Source: Chloroflexota bacterium (GTDB taxonomy: Bacteria; Chloroflexota; Anaerolineae; DUEN01). From it: 53,355 bases of DNA. The notes beneath the pieces are model-generated. The model was not told the origin of the DNA. It searched no databases and worked only from the letters and a program-made list of their open reading frames with translations. Position numbers and translations under genes: made by a program. The DNA lies in NCBI GenBank assembly GCA_013152435.1, contig JAADGJ010000046.1:1-53355 (forward strand), read 5' to 3'. Positions 9,407 to 17,745 of this stretch are shown here, piece after piece (within the stretch, counting starts at the first letter, position 1; every line of letters begins with the position of its first letter).

Positions 9407-9868
9407 ATGGTGTCGCCAGAGATCTTCCGCAAGTCCCTTTTCTTCGCCCCGATGAGCGAGGAGCAACTCGCTCGGCTGGCTGGGATCTCTGAAGAAGAGG
9501 AGTATCCACAAGGAGACATCATTTTCAAGGAGGGTGATCCCGCCGACAAGCTCTACCTGATCTTGAGTGGTGCCATTGAGCTGCAGATGTGCATTGATGT
9601 GCTGGAGCGCGTGATCCCCGTGGATGTTTTGGGGCCGGGGGAGGTCGTGGGGTGGTCCACTTTAGTGGCGCCCTATCAGTATACGGCCAGCGGGGAGGCG
9701 CGCACGACAACCCGGGTGGTGGCCATCGATAGCACGGCATTGCGACGATTGGCCGAGGAAGATCCCTCGTTGGGGTATCACCTGTATCGCCAGGTGGCCA
9801 GCGTGATTGCTCAGCGTCTGCGTGACACGCGACTTCGGTTGGCCAGCTTGTTGCCTGCGCCCGATTAG
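9407..9868 (+). CDS. cyclic-nucleotide-binding-fold protein without DNA-binding domain
   Basis: This 153-residue protein is a single cNMP-binding (CRP-like) beta-barrel. The N-terminus FRKSLFFAPMSEEQLARLAG and the phrase GDIIFKEGDPADKLYLILSG are standard for the family, followed by LGPGEVVGWSTL where a phosphate-binding cassette would sit. The canonical Arg-Ala pair that binds the cyclic phosphate is not clearly present in this cassette, so ligand binding is uncertain. The protein ends after the C-helix (VIAQRLRDTRLRLASL) with no winged helix, so it is not itself a transcription factor. ATG 9407 has AAGGAG upstream. A terminator follows at 9920. Confidence 0.85.
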   Translation: MVSPEIFRKSLFFAPMSEEQLARLAGISEEEEYPQGDIIFKEGDPADKLYLILSGAIELQMCIDVLERVIPVDVLGPGEVVGWSTLVAPYQYTASGEARTTTRVVAIDSTALRRLAEEDPSLGYHLYRQVASVIAQRLRDTRLRLASLLPAPD

Positions 9869-9919
9869 GAAGGATGTCGGGCTGGTTGCTTCTCTGATCT
9901 GTGGATAGTCACCCGCGCG

Positions 9920-9944
9920 GGGCTTCTCCCAAGAAGCCCTTTTT
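9920..9944 (+). terminator. intrinsic terminator
   Basis: GGGCTTCT (9920-9927), loop CCCA, AGAAGCCC (9932-9939), then TTTTT. It ends the cyclic-nucleotide-binding-fold gene. Confidence 0.9.
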
Positions 9945-10344
9945 CCCTGCCTCGAACTGGCTATCCCGGTTTCGCGCAGGGATTTGCTCCCCGCTTTTCT
10001 CCCTTCTCGAGGCCGGGAGGGGGCCTCGCCCTCCGGAGAAAGCCTTTCCCTTATCCGCGAATTTGCTATTGCGCTGTGAGCCAAAATCGTGTATGATTAT
10101 GATAGTGTGTTCATGTCAGTTCGTCTTCTCATCGGGAGATTTGGGGCTCTCGTCTTTATTGTGACTATCCTCGCTTCAGGTTGCGCTTCCTTTGTCGTGA
10201 TCGGTTATTCTTCATTCATCTAGCTGGCTGTGCGGATGCTGATGTATCCGGAAGAAGTCCTTACAACTCTATAAAAGAAAGGAGGGGATCTGAGGTTATC
10301 TTGCATCTGACAACCGAATAGCATCCAAGGGAGGTAGTTCCGGG
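9945..10344. other. gene-free stretch before the PIN-TRAM gene
   Basis: It holds a decayed MITE core (10004-10050) and an A+T-rich segment near 10080-10110 with two overlapping TATGAT hexamers (10092-10097 and 10098-10103) that could serve as -10 elements. AAAGGAGGGG at about 10279-10288 lacks a following start. The working ribosome-binding site is GGGAGG at about 10329. No small gene is convincing. Confidence 0.4.
10004..10050 (+). repeat. degraded MITE core fragment
   Basis: GAGGCCGGGAGGGGGCCTCG followed by CCCTCCGGAGAAAGCC matches the core just inside the left end of the elements at 597 and 38312. Both ends are gone. Confidence 0.5.
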
Positions 10345-11409
10345 ATGAGCGCAAGGCTCTTCGTTCGAATCATCGGACTTATCGTTTTTGGCCTCATCGG
10401 CTGGCAGATCGGCGTCGTCATCACGGGGTCTTCTTCTTGGACGGCGGAATCTGCTCGCTGGTTTATCCCTCTGACGACGATTGGGGCTCTGATCGGGGCG
10501 CTCATCGCTCCCTGGCTGACGCTTGAGCCAGCGGCTTTCATGAAGCGTACGATCCGTCAGCTCCCCCCGCAGCAGATCCTGGCCAGCACCATCGGCCTGG
10601 CTGTGGGGTTGATCATCGCGGCTCTGCTGGCGTGGCCCCTATCCCTGCTCCCTTCTCCATTTGGCAAGACTTTGCCCATGATTGGGGCGATTGTCTTTGG
10701 CTATCTGGGCATCACGGTGATGACTTTGCGCCAGAAGGAGATCTTCGCTTTGCTGGGTGGAGGCCGCTGGAGTGGGTTGAAGGAGGAGGAGGGCGTAGCG
10801 TCGGGTGAATCGCCGGTATTGTTGGATACCAGCGTGATCATCGATGGACGTATCGCGGACATCAGCCACACCGGCTTTATTCCGGGGCCGATGATCGTGC
10901 CTCGTTTCGTGCTGAACGAGTTGCAATACATTGCGGATTCTCCCGATCCGCTGCGCCGCAATCGAGGACGCCGTGGTCTGGACATGCTCAATCGCATGCA
11001 GAGGGAGTCGGTTGTGCCGATCCGCATCGTGGATATGGACGTGGAGGATGCCCATCAGGTAGATGAAAAGCTGATCCGGCTGGCGCAGAAATTGCATTGC
11101 CCGATCGTCACCAACGACTTCAACCTGAATCGGGTAGCTGGCCTGCAAGGGGTCTCCGTCCTCAACGTCAACGAGCTGGCGAACGCTGTCAAAGTGGTCG
11201 TTTTGCCCGGGGAGACGATGCGGGTGCACATCATCCAGGAGGGGAAAGAGGCCGGGCAGGGCGTCGGCTATCTGGACGATGGGACCATGGTGGTCGTGGA
11301 GAACGGCCGCCAGTTCATGAACCAGGAGATTGAGGTGTTGGTCACCAAGGTGCTACAGACCAACGCCGGTCGGATGATCTTCGCCCAGCCGAATGGGCGA
11401 GGTTCGTGA
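10345..11409 (+). CDS. membrane PIN-TRAM domain protein (YacL-like putative RNase)
   Basis: This 354-residue protein has four N-terminal membrane helices (about 6-27, 41-60, 80-102, 110-128), then a PIN nuclease domain (about 157-270) and a C-terminal TRAM RNA-binding domain (about 285-345). The four acidic residues expected of a PIN metal site are seen: Asp161 (LLDTSVIIDGR), Glu192 (LNELQ), Asp240 and Asp258 (TNDFN). The domain order matches B. subtilis YacL and its relatives in Gram-positive bacteria and Chloroflexi, which are thought to act as membrane-tethered RNases. ATG 10345 follows GGGAGGTAGTTCCGGG. The cytidylate-kinase-like gene follows on the same strand after an inverted repeat. 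Confidence 0.9.
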   Translation: MSARLFVRIIGLIVFGLIGWQIGVVITGSSSWTAESARWFIPLTTIGALIGALIAPWLTLEPAAFMKRTIRQLPPQQILASTIGLAVGLIIAALLAWPLSLLPSPFGKTLPMIGAIVFGYLGITVMTLRQKEIFALLGGGRWSGLKEEEGVASGESPVLLDTSVIIDGRIADISHTGFIPGPMIVPRFVLNELQYIADSPDPLRRNRGRRGLDMLNRMQRESVVPIRIVDMDVEDAHQVDEKLIRLAQKLHCPIVTNDFNLNRVAGLQGVSVLNVNELANAVKVVVLPGETMRVHIIQEGKEAGQGVGYLDDGTMVVVENGRQFMNQEIEVLVTKVLQTNAGRMIFAQPNGRGS

Positions 11410-11424
11410 TAGTGACGCGTTTGT

Positions 11425-11465
11425 GGAGTGCCTGTCGTGTCGATGGAGTGCACGACAGGCACTCC
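11425..11465. repeat. 15-bp perfect inverted repeat
   Basis: GGAGTGCCTGTCGTG (11425-11439) and CACGACAGGCACTCC (11451-11465) are perfect reverse complements separated by 11 bases. There is no T-run on the plus strand, so it is not a standard terminator. It lies in the 90-base gap between the PIN-TRAM gene and the next start. Confidence 0.8.
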
Positions 11466-11499
11466 GTGTGTGGTGTCATGTGCGAGTGCGGATAGTGAT

Positions 11500-12189
11500 A
11501 TGACGGTTATTACGCTTTCTCGCCAGCTGGGAAGCGGCGGCGACGAGATCGCCAGCCGGGTTGCAGGGGCGTTGGGGTTGGATCTGGTCGATCACGTCCG
11601 GCTGCGCCGGGCGGCTGTGGCCGCAGGCGTCTCCGAATTGGCCTGGGAGGAGCTGGAGTTGATCGGGCGGGGTGATTTCGTGGAGCAGCTCACCAAGGCG
11701 CTGCGCAGCGTCCCGCCCACGTCCACCAGCGAGCGCGAGCTATATCCCGTGCTGACGACCCGGGCGGGGCCGTTGGACGGCATCTTCGCTCCGCCTCTGC
11801 CCCCCGCCTCCATCGCCCTGGCCGAGTCCGTGCGTATTCTCGAGCAGGTGGTGAGGCGCCTGGCGGAGATCGACAATGTACTGATCATCGGAGGGGGCGG
11901 CCAGGCGATTCTGGCCGACTCCCCAGGCGTGTTGCATGTGTCCATCATCGCCCCGTTTGAGCAGCGGGTGGCCACCGTGCAACAACGGGAGGGGATCACC
12001 CGCTCGCAGGCGCGGCGCAAGGTTCGGGCCAGTGACCGCAATCGGGCGGAGTTCCTGCGTCGCTTCTATCACGTGCGGTGGGACGACCCGATGTTGTACC
12101 ATCTTGTGCTGAATACCGGTCGTCTGAAGCGCTCGGAGGCCGTCATGACCATTGTGGCGGCTGCTCGTGCCATGAGGACGGCGGGATAG
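11500..12189 (+). CDS. cytidylate-kinase-like P-loop protein
   Basis: This 229-residue protein belongs to the cytidylate-kinase-like family (Cytidylate_kin2), P-loop proteins related to Cmk with poorly defined substrates. The N-terminus TVITLSRQLGSGGDEIA is the family's modified Walker A, in which the usual GKS end is replaced by GGD. A segment NVLIIGGGGQAIL (about 125-137) and the Arg-rich RSQARRKVRASDRNRAEFLRR lid region (about 166-186) follow the family plan. I chose ATG 11500 because it opens the beta-strand before the P-loop; the longer frame from 11428 runs through the inverted repeat. The Shine-Dalgarno sequence is weak. It is not a canonical Cmk. Confidence 0.8.
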   Translation: MTVITLSRQLGSGGDEIASRVAGALGLDLVDHVRLRRAAVAAGVSELAWEELELIGRGDFVEQLTKALRSVPPTSTSERELYPVLTTRAGPLDGIFAPPLPPASIALAESVRILEQVVRRLAEIDNVLIIGGGGQAILADSPGVLHVSIIAPFEQRVATVQQREGITRSQARRKVRASDRNRAEFLRRFYHVRWDDPMLYHLVLNTGRLKRSEAVMTIVAAARAMRTAG

Positions 12190-12219
12190 GCTGGTGATTT
12201 TCCAAGCGGATATGAGATG

Positions 12220-12228
12220 TGCTAGAAT
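12220..12228 (+). promoter_or_regulatory. extended -10 promoter of cysS
   Basis: TGCTAGAAT at 12220-12228 is an extended -10, about 70 bases upstream of the cysS start. Confidence 0.45.
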
Positions 12229-12247
12229 GAATGCCGTTTCGGTATGG

Positions 12248-12271
12248 GATGGGCCGCACTCGCGGCCCATC
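12248..12271 (+). promoter_or_regulatory. leader hairpin upstream of cysS
   Basis: GATGGGCCGC (12248-12257), loop ACTC, GCGGCCCATC (12262-12271) form a perfect 10-bp stem between the promoter and the GGAGGAG ribosome-binding site. No T-run follows and no T-box features are visible, so it is a leader hairpin of unknown role. Confidence 0.6.
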
Positions 12272-12297
12272 GATCTCTGTGGAGGAGCTGAGGGACG

Positions 12298-13698
12298 ATG
12301 ACGTTGAAGATCTATAACACGCTTACCCGTCGGAAAGAGGAGTTCAAGCCGCTGGAGGATAAAGTCGTCCGCATGTACGTGTGCGGACCTACCGTGTACG
12401 ACAAGGCCCACGTGGGACATGCCATGTCGGCCATCGTCTTCGATGTGATCCGCCGGTACCTCGAATACAAGGGGTATCGTGTGATCCATGTCATGAACTT
12501 CACCGACGTGGATGACAAGATCATCGATCGGGCTCGGGAGCTGGGGGAGGACCCCATCCGCCTGGCCGAGCGTTACATCCAGGAGTTCATGGATCACATC
12601 CAGGCGTTGAATCTCCTCCCGGCCACGATATATCCCCGCGCCACCCATGAGATCCCTTATATCATTCAAGTGATCCAGGGGCTGATTGAGAAGGGATATG
12701 CCTATCAGGCCAATGGTGACGTGTACTTCCGGGTGCGGAAGGACGAAGACTACGGCAAGCTGTCCCACCGCAAGATTGATGAGCTCCGCAGCGGCGCCCG
12801 TGTGGCCCCAGGGGAGCACAAGGAGGATCCCCTGGACTTCGCCTTGTGGAAGGCGGCGAAGCCCGGAGAGCCGGCCTGGGATAGTCCGTGGGGGCCGGGG
12901 CGTCCCGGCTGGCATATCGAGTGCTCGGCCATGAACCTGCATCATCTTGGGCCTCAGATCGATATCCACGGCGGTGGCAATGACCTGATCTTTCCGCATC
13001 ACGAGAACGAGATCGCTCAAAGCGAGAGCTATACCGATCGCCCCTTCGCCCGCTACTGGGTGCATAATGGGATGCTCCAATTCGGCGGGGAGAAGATGTC
13101 CAAGTCCCTGGGGAATCTGGTCACCATCGAGGATTTCCTGGCCGAGCATGATGCGGATGTGTTGCGCCTGATCGTGCTGGGATCGCATTATCGCAGCCCG
13201 CTGACCTTCAACGAGGAAGTGATCCAGCAGGGCGAGCGGGCCCTGTCCCGGTTGCGATCGGCGCTGCGTCCCAGCGTGGGGCAGATCACGGAGGGAGAGC
13301 AGGCGGATGCGCTGAGGGCACAGGCTGCGCGCGCCCGGGAGCGCTTCGAGGCGGCCATGGACGACGATTTCAATACCGCCGGCGCCCTGGCCGCCCTGTT
13401 CGATCTGGTGCGGGCCATCAACGCCGCCCGGGATGCGGGCATCGGCGGAGAGCCTTTCGCTGAGGCGCAGCGGACGCTGCGGGAGTTGGCAGGCGTGTTG
13501 GGGTTGCGCCTGACGGAGTCGGCGGGGAAGGCGGCTGCGAAGGAGGTCACCCCCTTCATCGATCTCCTGGTAGATGTGCGGACCCGCCTACGGCAGGCTA
13601 AGCAGTGGGAATTGGCTGATCTGATTCGGGATCGCCTGGGCGAACTTGGCGTGATCCTGGAGGACACCCCACAGGGGACTCATTGGCGGTTCAAGTGA
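12298..13698 (+). CDS. cysS: cysteinyl-tRNA synthetase
   Basis: This enzyme charges tRNA-Cys with cysteine using ATP. The 466-residue length is normal. It begins [15 protein letters not shown] and carries the first zinc-ligand motif [14 protein letters not shown], which includes the HIGH-class signature as HVGH. Further zinc residues are seen in GWHIECSAM and in HHENEIAQS. The KMSKS loop is present as [11 protein letters not shown] (about residues 262-272). The C-terminal DALR and anticodon-binding regions are intact. ATG 12298 has GGAGGAG upstream. The rlmB start overlaps its stop, so the two are co-translated, a common pairing in bacteria. Confidence 0.97.
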   Translation: MTLKIYNTLTRRKEEFKPLEDKVVRMYVCGPTVYDKAHVGHAMSAIVFDVIRRYLEYKGYRVIHVMNFTDVDDKIIDRARELGEDPIRLAERYIQEFMDHIQALNLLPATIYPRATHEIPYIIQVIQGLIEKGYAYQANGDVYFRVRKDEDYGKLSHRKIDELRSGARVAPGEHKEDPLDFALWKAAKPGEPAWDSPWGPGRPGWHIECSAMNLHHLGPQIDIHGGGNDLIFPHHENEIAQSESYTDRPFARYWVHNGMLQFGGEKMSKSLGNLVTIEDFLAEHDADVLRLIVLGSHYRSPLTFNEEVIQQGERALSRLRSALRPSVGQITEGEQADALRAQAARARERFEAAMDDDFNTAGALAALFDLVRAINAARDAGIGGEPFAEAQRTLRELAGVLGLRLTESAGKAAAKEVTPFIDLLVDVRTRLRQAKQWELADLIRDRLGELGVILEDTPQGTHWRFK

Positions 13699-14441
13699 CC
13701 GAGATGTTGTATGGCCGTCAGGCCGTGTTAGAGGCTTTGCGCGCCGGGCGTCGACGTGCCCGGCGCGTGTTCTTGGCCGATGGCGTGCGCGAGCAGGGCA
13801 TCATCGCCGAGATCATCGAAGCGGCTCGCCGGCGGGGGGTGCCCGTGCAGCGGGTGCGCCGATCCGAGTTAGATCGGCTGGGCCTGACACACCATCAGGG
13901 TGTGGCGTTGGAGGCGGCTCCGTACCCCTTCGCCGCCCTGGAGGATGTGTTGGCCCAGGCCGGGCGGCGGGGCGAGCCTCCCTTCCTGTTGCTCCTGGAC
14001 CATCTGCAAGATCCTCAGAACCTCGGCTCGCTGTTTCGCACGGCCGAGGCAGTTGGGGTGCACGGCGTGATCATCCCAAAGCGCCGGGCGGCCGGGGTCA
14101 CCCCAGCCGTGAGCCATACCTCTGCGGGCGCAGTGGAGCACCTTGCCGTGGTGCAGGTGGCCAATCTCCCACAGACGATCTCGAAGTTGCAGCAGGAGGG
14201 TGTGTGGGTGGTCGGGTTGGAACGGACGCCGGAGGCCCGCCCTCTGGATGAGGCCGACCTGACCGGGCCGCTGGCGCTGGTCGTGGGGAGCGAGGGGAAA
14301 GGGCTCAGCCGGCTGGTGCGTGAGCGATGTGACTGGCTGGTGATGCTGCCCATGCGAGGCCGGGTGACCTCGCTGAACGCTGCTGTGGCGGGGTCGATCG
14401 TGCTATACACCGCCTGGCGGGCCCGGGAGCGGGGCGCGTAG
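13695..14441 (+). CDS. rlmB: 23S rRNA (guanosine-2'-O-)-methyltransferase RlmB-like, SpoU family
   Basis: This enzyme methylates the ribose 2'-OH of a guanosine in 23S rRNA (G2251 in E. coli) using SAM. The 248-residue protein has the N-terminal substrate-binding domain (about 1-75, beginning [16 protein letters not shown]) and the SPOUT knot with its three motifs: [35 protein letters not shown] and [19 protein letters not shown] chose GTG 13695, which overlaps the cysS stop as GTGA; TTG 13683 and ATG 13704 are in frame. A stem-loop at 14477 separates it from convergent polA. The rlmB/trmH distinction rests on the N-terminal domain and the cysS linkage. Confidence 0.93.
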   Translation: MTEMLYGRQAVLEALRAGRRRARRVFLADGVREQGIIAEIIEAARRRGVPVQRVRRSELDRLGLTHHQGVALEAAPYPFAALEDVLAQAGRRGEPPFLLLLDHLQDPQNLGSLFRTAEAVGVHGVIIPKRRAAGVTPAVSHTSAGAVEHLAVVQVANLPQTISKLQQEGVWVVGLERTPEARPLDEADLTGPLALVVGSEGKGLSRLVRERCDWLVMLPMRGRVTSLNAAVAGSIVLYTAWRARERGA

Positions 14442-14476
14442 CGTTTGCCTGGTCGGATGGTGGTGTAAGACAACCC

Positions 14477-14510
14477 GAATCCCGGGGTTTTCAATGCCCC
14501 GGGATTCTCT
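14477..14510 (+). terminator. stem-loop between convergent rlmB and polA
   Basis: GAATCCCGGGG (14477-14487) pairs perfectly with CCCCGGGATTC (14497-14507). The T-run is poor (TCT), but it lies between convergent genes and may serve both strands. Confidence 0.65.
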
Positions 14511-14534
14511 ATGAAGCTCGTATGTCTACCTTGG

Positions 14535-17321
14535 TCAGGAGGTAGTCAACGAGAGCGGCTCCAGGTCGTACCAGTTGGGACCGACCTCCACGTCGACCTT
14601 CAGCGGCGCGTCCAGTTCGAAGGCGCCCTCCATCTTCTCCTTCACCAGGGCGGCCGCATCTGCGACCTCATCCCGTGGACACTCCAGCACCAGCTCATCG
14701 TGCACCTGCAGGATCATGCGGCTGCGCATTCCGGCCGCTTTCAGCGCCTGGTGCAGGCGGATCATCGCGATCTTGATGATGTCGGCGGCCGTCCCCTGGA
14801 TGGGGGCGTTGATGGCGGCTCGCTCGGCCGCCATCCGCACGTTATGGGAGACGTGCGGCCGCTGTAGCTCCGGGAAGTAGCGCCTGCGCCCCAGGAGCGT
14901 CTCCACGTATCCACGCTCCGCCGCCTCCCGCCGCGTGCGGTCCAGGTATTCCTTCACCTTGGGGTACGTCTTGAAGTACGCCTCGATAAACCGGGCGGCC
15001 TGGTCCTGATCCATGCCGGTTTGTTGCGCCAGTCCGTATGCGCTCTGGCCGTACATCAGCCCGAAGTTCACCGCCTTGGCCACACGGCGTTGTTCTGACG
15101 TGACCTCCTCGATGGGGATGCCGTATACCTTCGCGGCCGTGCTGGCGTGGATGTCCTCCCCCCGCCGGAACGCCTCCAGCATGGTGGGATCCTGCGAGAC
15201 GTGGGCCAGGATACGCAGCTCCACCTGTGAGTAGTCGGCAGCCAGGAGGAGCCATCCGGGCTCCGCGATGAACGCCTTGCGAATGCGACGGCCCTCCTCG
15301 GTGCGGATGGGGATGTTCTGCAGGTTGGGGTTGGAGCTGCTGATCCGGCCGGTCTCCGTACCGGTCTGGTTATAGTCGGTGTGCAGACGCCCGGTCTCCG
15401 GATTGACCATCTGCGGCAGGGCGTCGACGTAGGTGGATCGGAGCTTCTCCAGCGCCCGGTGCTCCAGGATCAGCTCGATGACGGGATGTTGCCCGCGGAG
15501 GGACTCCAGAACGCCCGCGGCGGTCGAGTAATGTCCGCTGGACGTCTTCCGCAGCCCGGCCGTGGGCAGCGCCAGCTTGCCGAAGAGCGCCTCGGAGAGC
15601 TGCTGAGTGGAGTTCAGGTTGAAGGAGTAGCCGACCCACTCAAAGATCTGCTCCCGCAGGGCGGATAGGCGTTGCCCGAGCTCCCGAGACATCTCACGCA
15701 GCAGATCGACGTCCAGTGCCACGCCCGTCATCTCCATGTCGACCAGGACGGGCACCAGGGGCATCTCCACCTCTCGGAACAGCCGGATAAGCCCCTTCTC
15801 CTCCAGTTCGGGCGCCTGCAGATCGACCAGCCGGAGCGTGACATCCACATCGGCGGCTGCGTAGGGCGCTACTTGCGCCACCGGCACCGCATCCATCGTG
15901 ATCTGCGACTTGCCCTTGCCGATCAGCTCCGTGATCTCCGTCATGGTGACCCCCAGCCGGGTGAAGGCCAGGGCCTTGAGCCCGAGGTTCCGGCTGCCAG
16001 GGTTGAGCAGCCACTCGGCGATCATCGTGTCCCAATCCACGCCCTCGATAGACAAGCCGTGCCTTCGCAGGACGGTGATGTCGTAGTTGGCGTTGTGGGC
16101 CACCTTCGTCCGGTTTGCATCGGCGAAAATGGCGCTCAGGGCGCCTCGGACCTTCTCCCAAGGCAGCTGGCCTTCCGGCCCTGCCTGATCTGGGAGGTGG
16201 CCGATGGGGATGTACGCAGCCTCTCCTTTGGCCCAGGCGATAGCCAGCCCGACCAGGTTGGCCCTCATGGCGTCAGTGGATGTGGTCTCCACATCGAAGG
16301 CGATCATGGGGGCGTCCTGCAGTTCTCGGACGATCGCTTGCAGGGATGCTTCCGTCGTAATGACCCTGCCGGATTCCTCCGGGGAGGGCGGGCGATCCGG
16401 CGTGCTGGCGCCGAATAGCGGGAGTTGCATCCCCTTGGTGGGAGGCTGGGGGCGGGTGCTGTGCGGGAGCCGGTTGACCAGGCTGTGGAACTCCAGCTCC
16501 TGGAAAAGGGCCAGGACCTGATCCCGGTCGAAGTCGCTGGTGCGGCACCGCTCCAGGTCGAGCTCTACCGGCAGGTCGGTGATGATGGTGGCCAGTTGCT
16601 TACTGAGGAAAGCCTGGTCCCGATATTGGAGGAGCGCCTCCCGAACCCGCTTGCGGCTGATCTCGTCCAGGTGCTCGTAGATCCCTTCCAGCGATCCGTA
16701 TTGTTGCAACAGGGTCGTCGCCGTCTTCTGCCCGATGCCCGGGATGCCCGGGATGTTATCCGATTTATCTCCCGTCAGGGCCTTGAGATCGACCAGTTGA
16801 GGTGGGTCCAGATGATAGCGCTTGCGGACCGCTTCGATATCGTAGATGACGGTCTTGGGGCGTGGCCCTCCGGGCGTGTACCGGACGACGATATGCTCAT
16901 CGATCACCTGGAACAGATCTCGATCGCCGGAGCAGATGGTGGCATCCGTCTCCTTCCGCTCAGCCTGACGGGCCAGCGTCCCCAACAGATCGTCCGCCTC
17001 GTAGCCCTCGATCTCGAAGATGGGGATATTGAACGCCTCGATGATCTGTCGAATGCGAGGGATCTGCGCGTGTAGGTCATCCGGCATGCGCGCCCGGGTC
17101 CCCTTGTACTCCGGCGCGATCTCCTGCCGGAATGAGGGGCCTACGTCGAAGGCCACCGCGATGTAATCGGGGTTCTCCTCCTGCAGGATGCTGAGCAGCA
17201 TGGAGGTGAACCCGTATACGGCGTTGGTCACCTCTCCCTTAGAGGTGGCCATATCCGCCGGGAGCGCATGATAGGCTCGAAACGCCAGGCTATGGCCGTC
17301 GAGCAGAACCAGTTTCGGCAT
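14535..17321 (-). CDS. polA: DNA polymerase I
   Basis: This repair and Okazaki-processing polymerase has 928 residues. It has the 5'-3' flap nuclease (about 1-290), a 3'-5' exonuclease domain (about 320-505) and the family A polymerase (about 510-928). The proofreading site looks intact: Asp343 and Glu345 (FDVETT), Asp414 (NANYD), Tyr487 and Asp491 (YAAAD). The Taq-type enzyme lacks these. Polymerase motif A (LLAADYSQVELRILAH, Asp696), motif B (RRVAKAVNFGLMYG, Phe753) and motif C (QVHDELVLE, Asp875) are all present. I chose ATG 17321 (MPKLVLLDGHSLAFRAYHAL; GGAAGGGAT upstream) over an upstream in-frame start. The 76-residue gene lies just upstream. Confidence 0.97.
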   Translation of the reverse strand: MPKLVLLDGHSLAFRAYHALPADMATSKGEVTNAVYGFTSMLLSILQEENPDYIAVAFDVGPSFRQEIAPEYKGTRARMPDDLHAQIPRIRQIIEAFNIPIFEIEGYEADDLLGTLARQAERKETDATICSGDRDLFQVIDEHIVVRYTPGGPRPKTVIYDIEAVRKRYHLDPPQLVDLKALTGDKSDNIPGIPGIGQKTATTLLQQYGSLEGIYEHLDEISRKRVREALLQYRDQAFLSKQLATIITDLPVELDLERCRTSDFDRDQVLALFQELEFHSLVNRLPHSTRPQPPTKGMQLPLFGASTPDRPPSPEESGRVITTEASLQAIVRELQDAPMIAFDVETTSTDAMRANLVGLAIAWAKGEAAYIPIGHLPDQAGPEGQLPWEKVRGALSAIFADANRTKVAHNANYDITVLRRHGLSIEGVDWDTMIAEWLLNPGSRNLGLKALAFTRLGVTMTEITELIGKGKSQITMDAVPVAQVAPYAAADVDVTLRLVDLQAPELEEKGLIRLFREVEMPLVPVLVDMEMTGVALDVDLLREMSRELGQRLSALREQIFEWVGYSFNLNSTQQLSEALFGKLALPTAGLRKTSSGHYSTAAGVLESLRGQHPVIELILEHRALEKLRSTYVDALPQMVNPETGRLHTDYNQTGTETGRISSSNPNLQNIPIRTEEGRRIRKAFIAEPGWLLLAADYSQVELRILAHVSQDPTMLEAFRRGEDIHASTAAKVYGIPIEEVTSEQRRVAKAVNFGLMYGQSAYGLAQQTGMDQDQAARFIEAYFKTYPKVKEYLDRTRREAAERGYVETLLGRRRYFPELQRPHVSHNVRMAAERAAINAPIQGTAADIIKIAMIRLHQALKAAGMRSRMILQVHDELVLECPRDEVADAAALVKEKMEGAFELDAPLKVDVEVGPNWYDLEPLSLTTS

Positions 17322-17353
17322 GAAAGGATCCCTTCCGCTGTTGATGTAATCCG

Positions 17354-17584
17354 CTAGCGCCCGTTTCTCATCGGCTTCCATGTGAGCTTGCCCGCCTCGA
17401 CCAGGTCCTTGACCGCGGGCAGCTCCAGGATCTTCGCGCTCACCATCCGGCTTCGACCGACCTCCAGGCGCATGCGGCCGGTGGGCAGCTTGAGCGCCAG
17501 GTTCTCGTCAGACGCGTTGGTGAGGATGATGACGTCCTTCGGATTCGGCTTCCATGTGGGACCGATGGGCTTGCGATCGGGCAT
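17354..17584 (-). CDS. small protein of unknown function upstream of polA
   Basis: I do not recognise a family for this 76-residue protein. It is basic, has no membrane helix or signal peptide and no cysteine. It begins MPDRKPIGPTWKPNPKD and contains two short beta-rich stretches (DVIILTN and RMRLEVGRSR). ATG 17584 has GGAGCAGGAAG upstream, a good ribosome-binding site, and the 32-base gap to polA makes co-transcription likely. Composition and position support a real gene; a role in DNA or RNA binding would be a guess from its charge alone. Confidence 0.65.
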   Translation of the reverse strand: MPDRKPIGPTWKPNPKDVIILTNASDENLALKLPTGRMRLEVGRSRMVSAKILELPAVKDLVEAGKLTWKPMRNGR

Positions 17585-17683
17585 CTTCCTGCTCCTTCGG
17601 ACAGACGAGATGGGTGTTCCACTCTCATTCTACTCTTGGGCTCGCGGATGGTCAAGGGACGCTTCGGATGTGCATGCTAAGAG

Positions 17684-17722
17684 AAAGGGGTAGCTGGCGG
17701 TATGGACCTCAGCTACCCCTTT
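17684..17722 (-). terminator. terminator of the sugar ABC operon
   Basis: AAAGGGGTAGCTG (17684-17696) pairs with CAGCTACCCCTTT (17710-17722), a perfect 13-bp stem with A/T-rich ends, 24 bases beyond the ATPase stop on the minus strand. On that strand the tail is CTTTCTCTT. Confidence 0.75.
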
Positions 17723-17745
17723 GCCCCTGTGGAGATAGGGTGGGC

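Noticed and set aside
12229-12297. T-box riboswitch upstream of cysS.
   Set aside because: The leader is only about 70 bases and lacks a T-box sequence, specifier loop and terminator.
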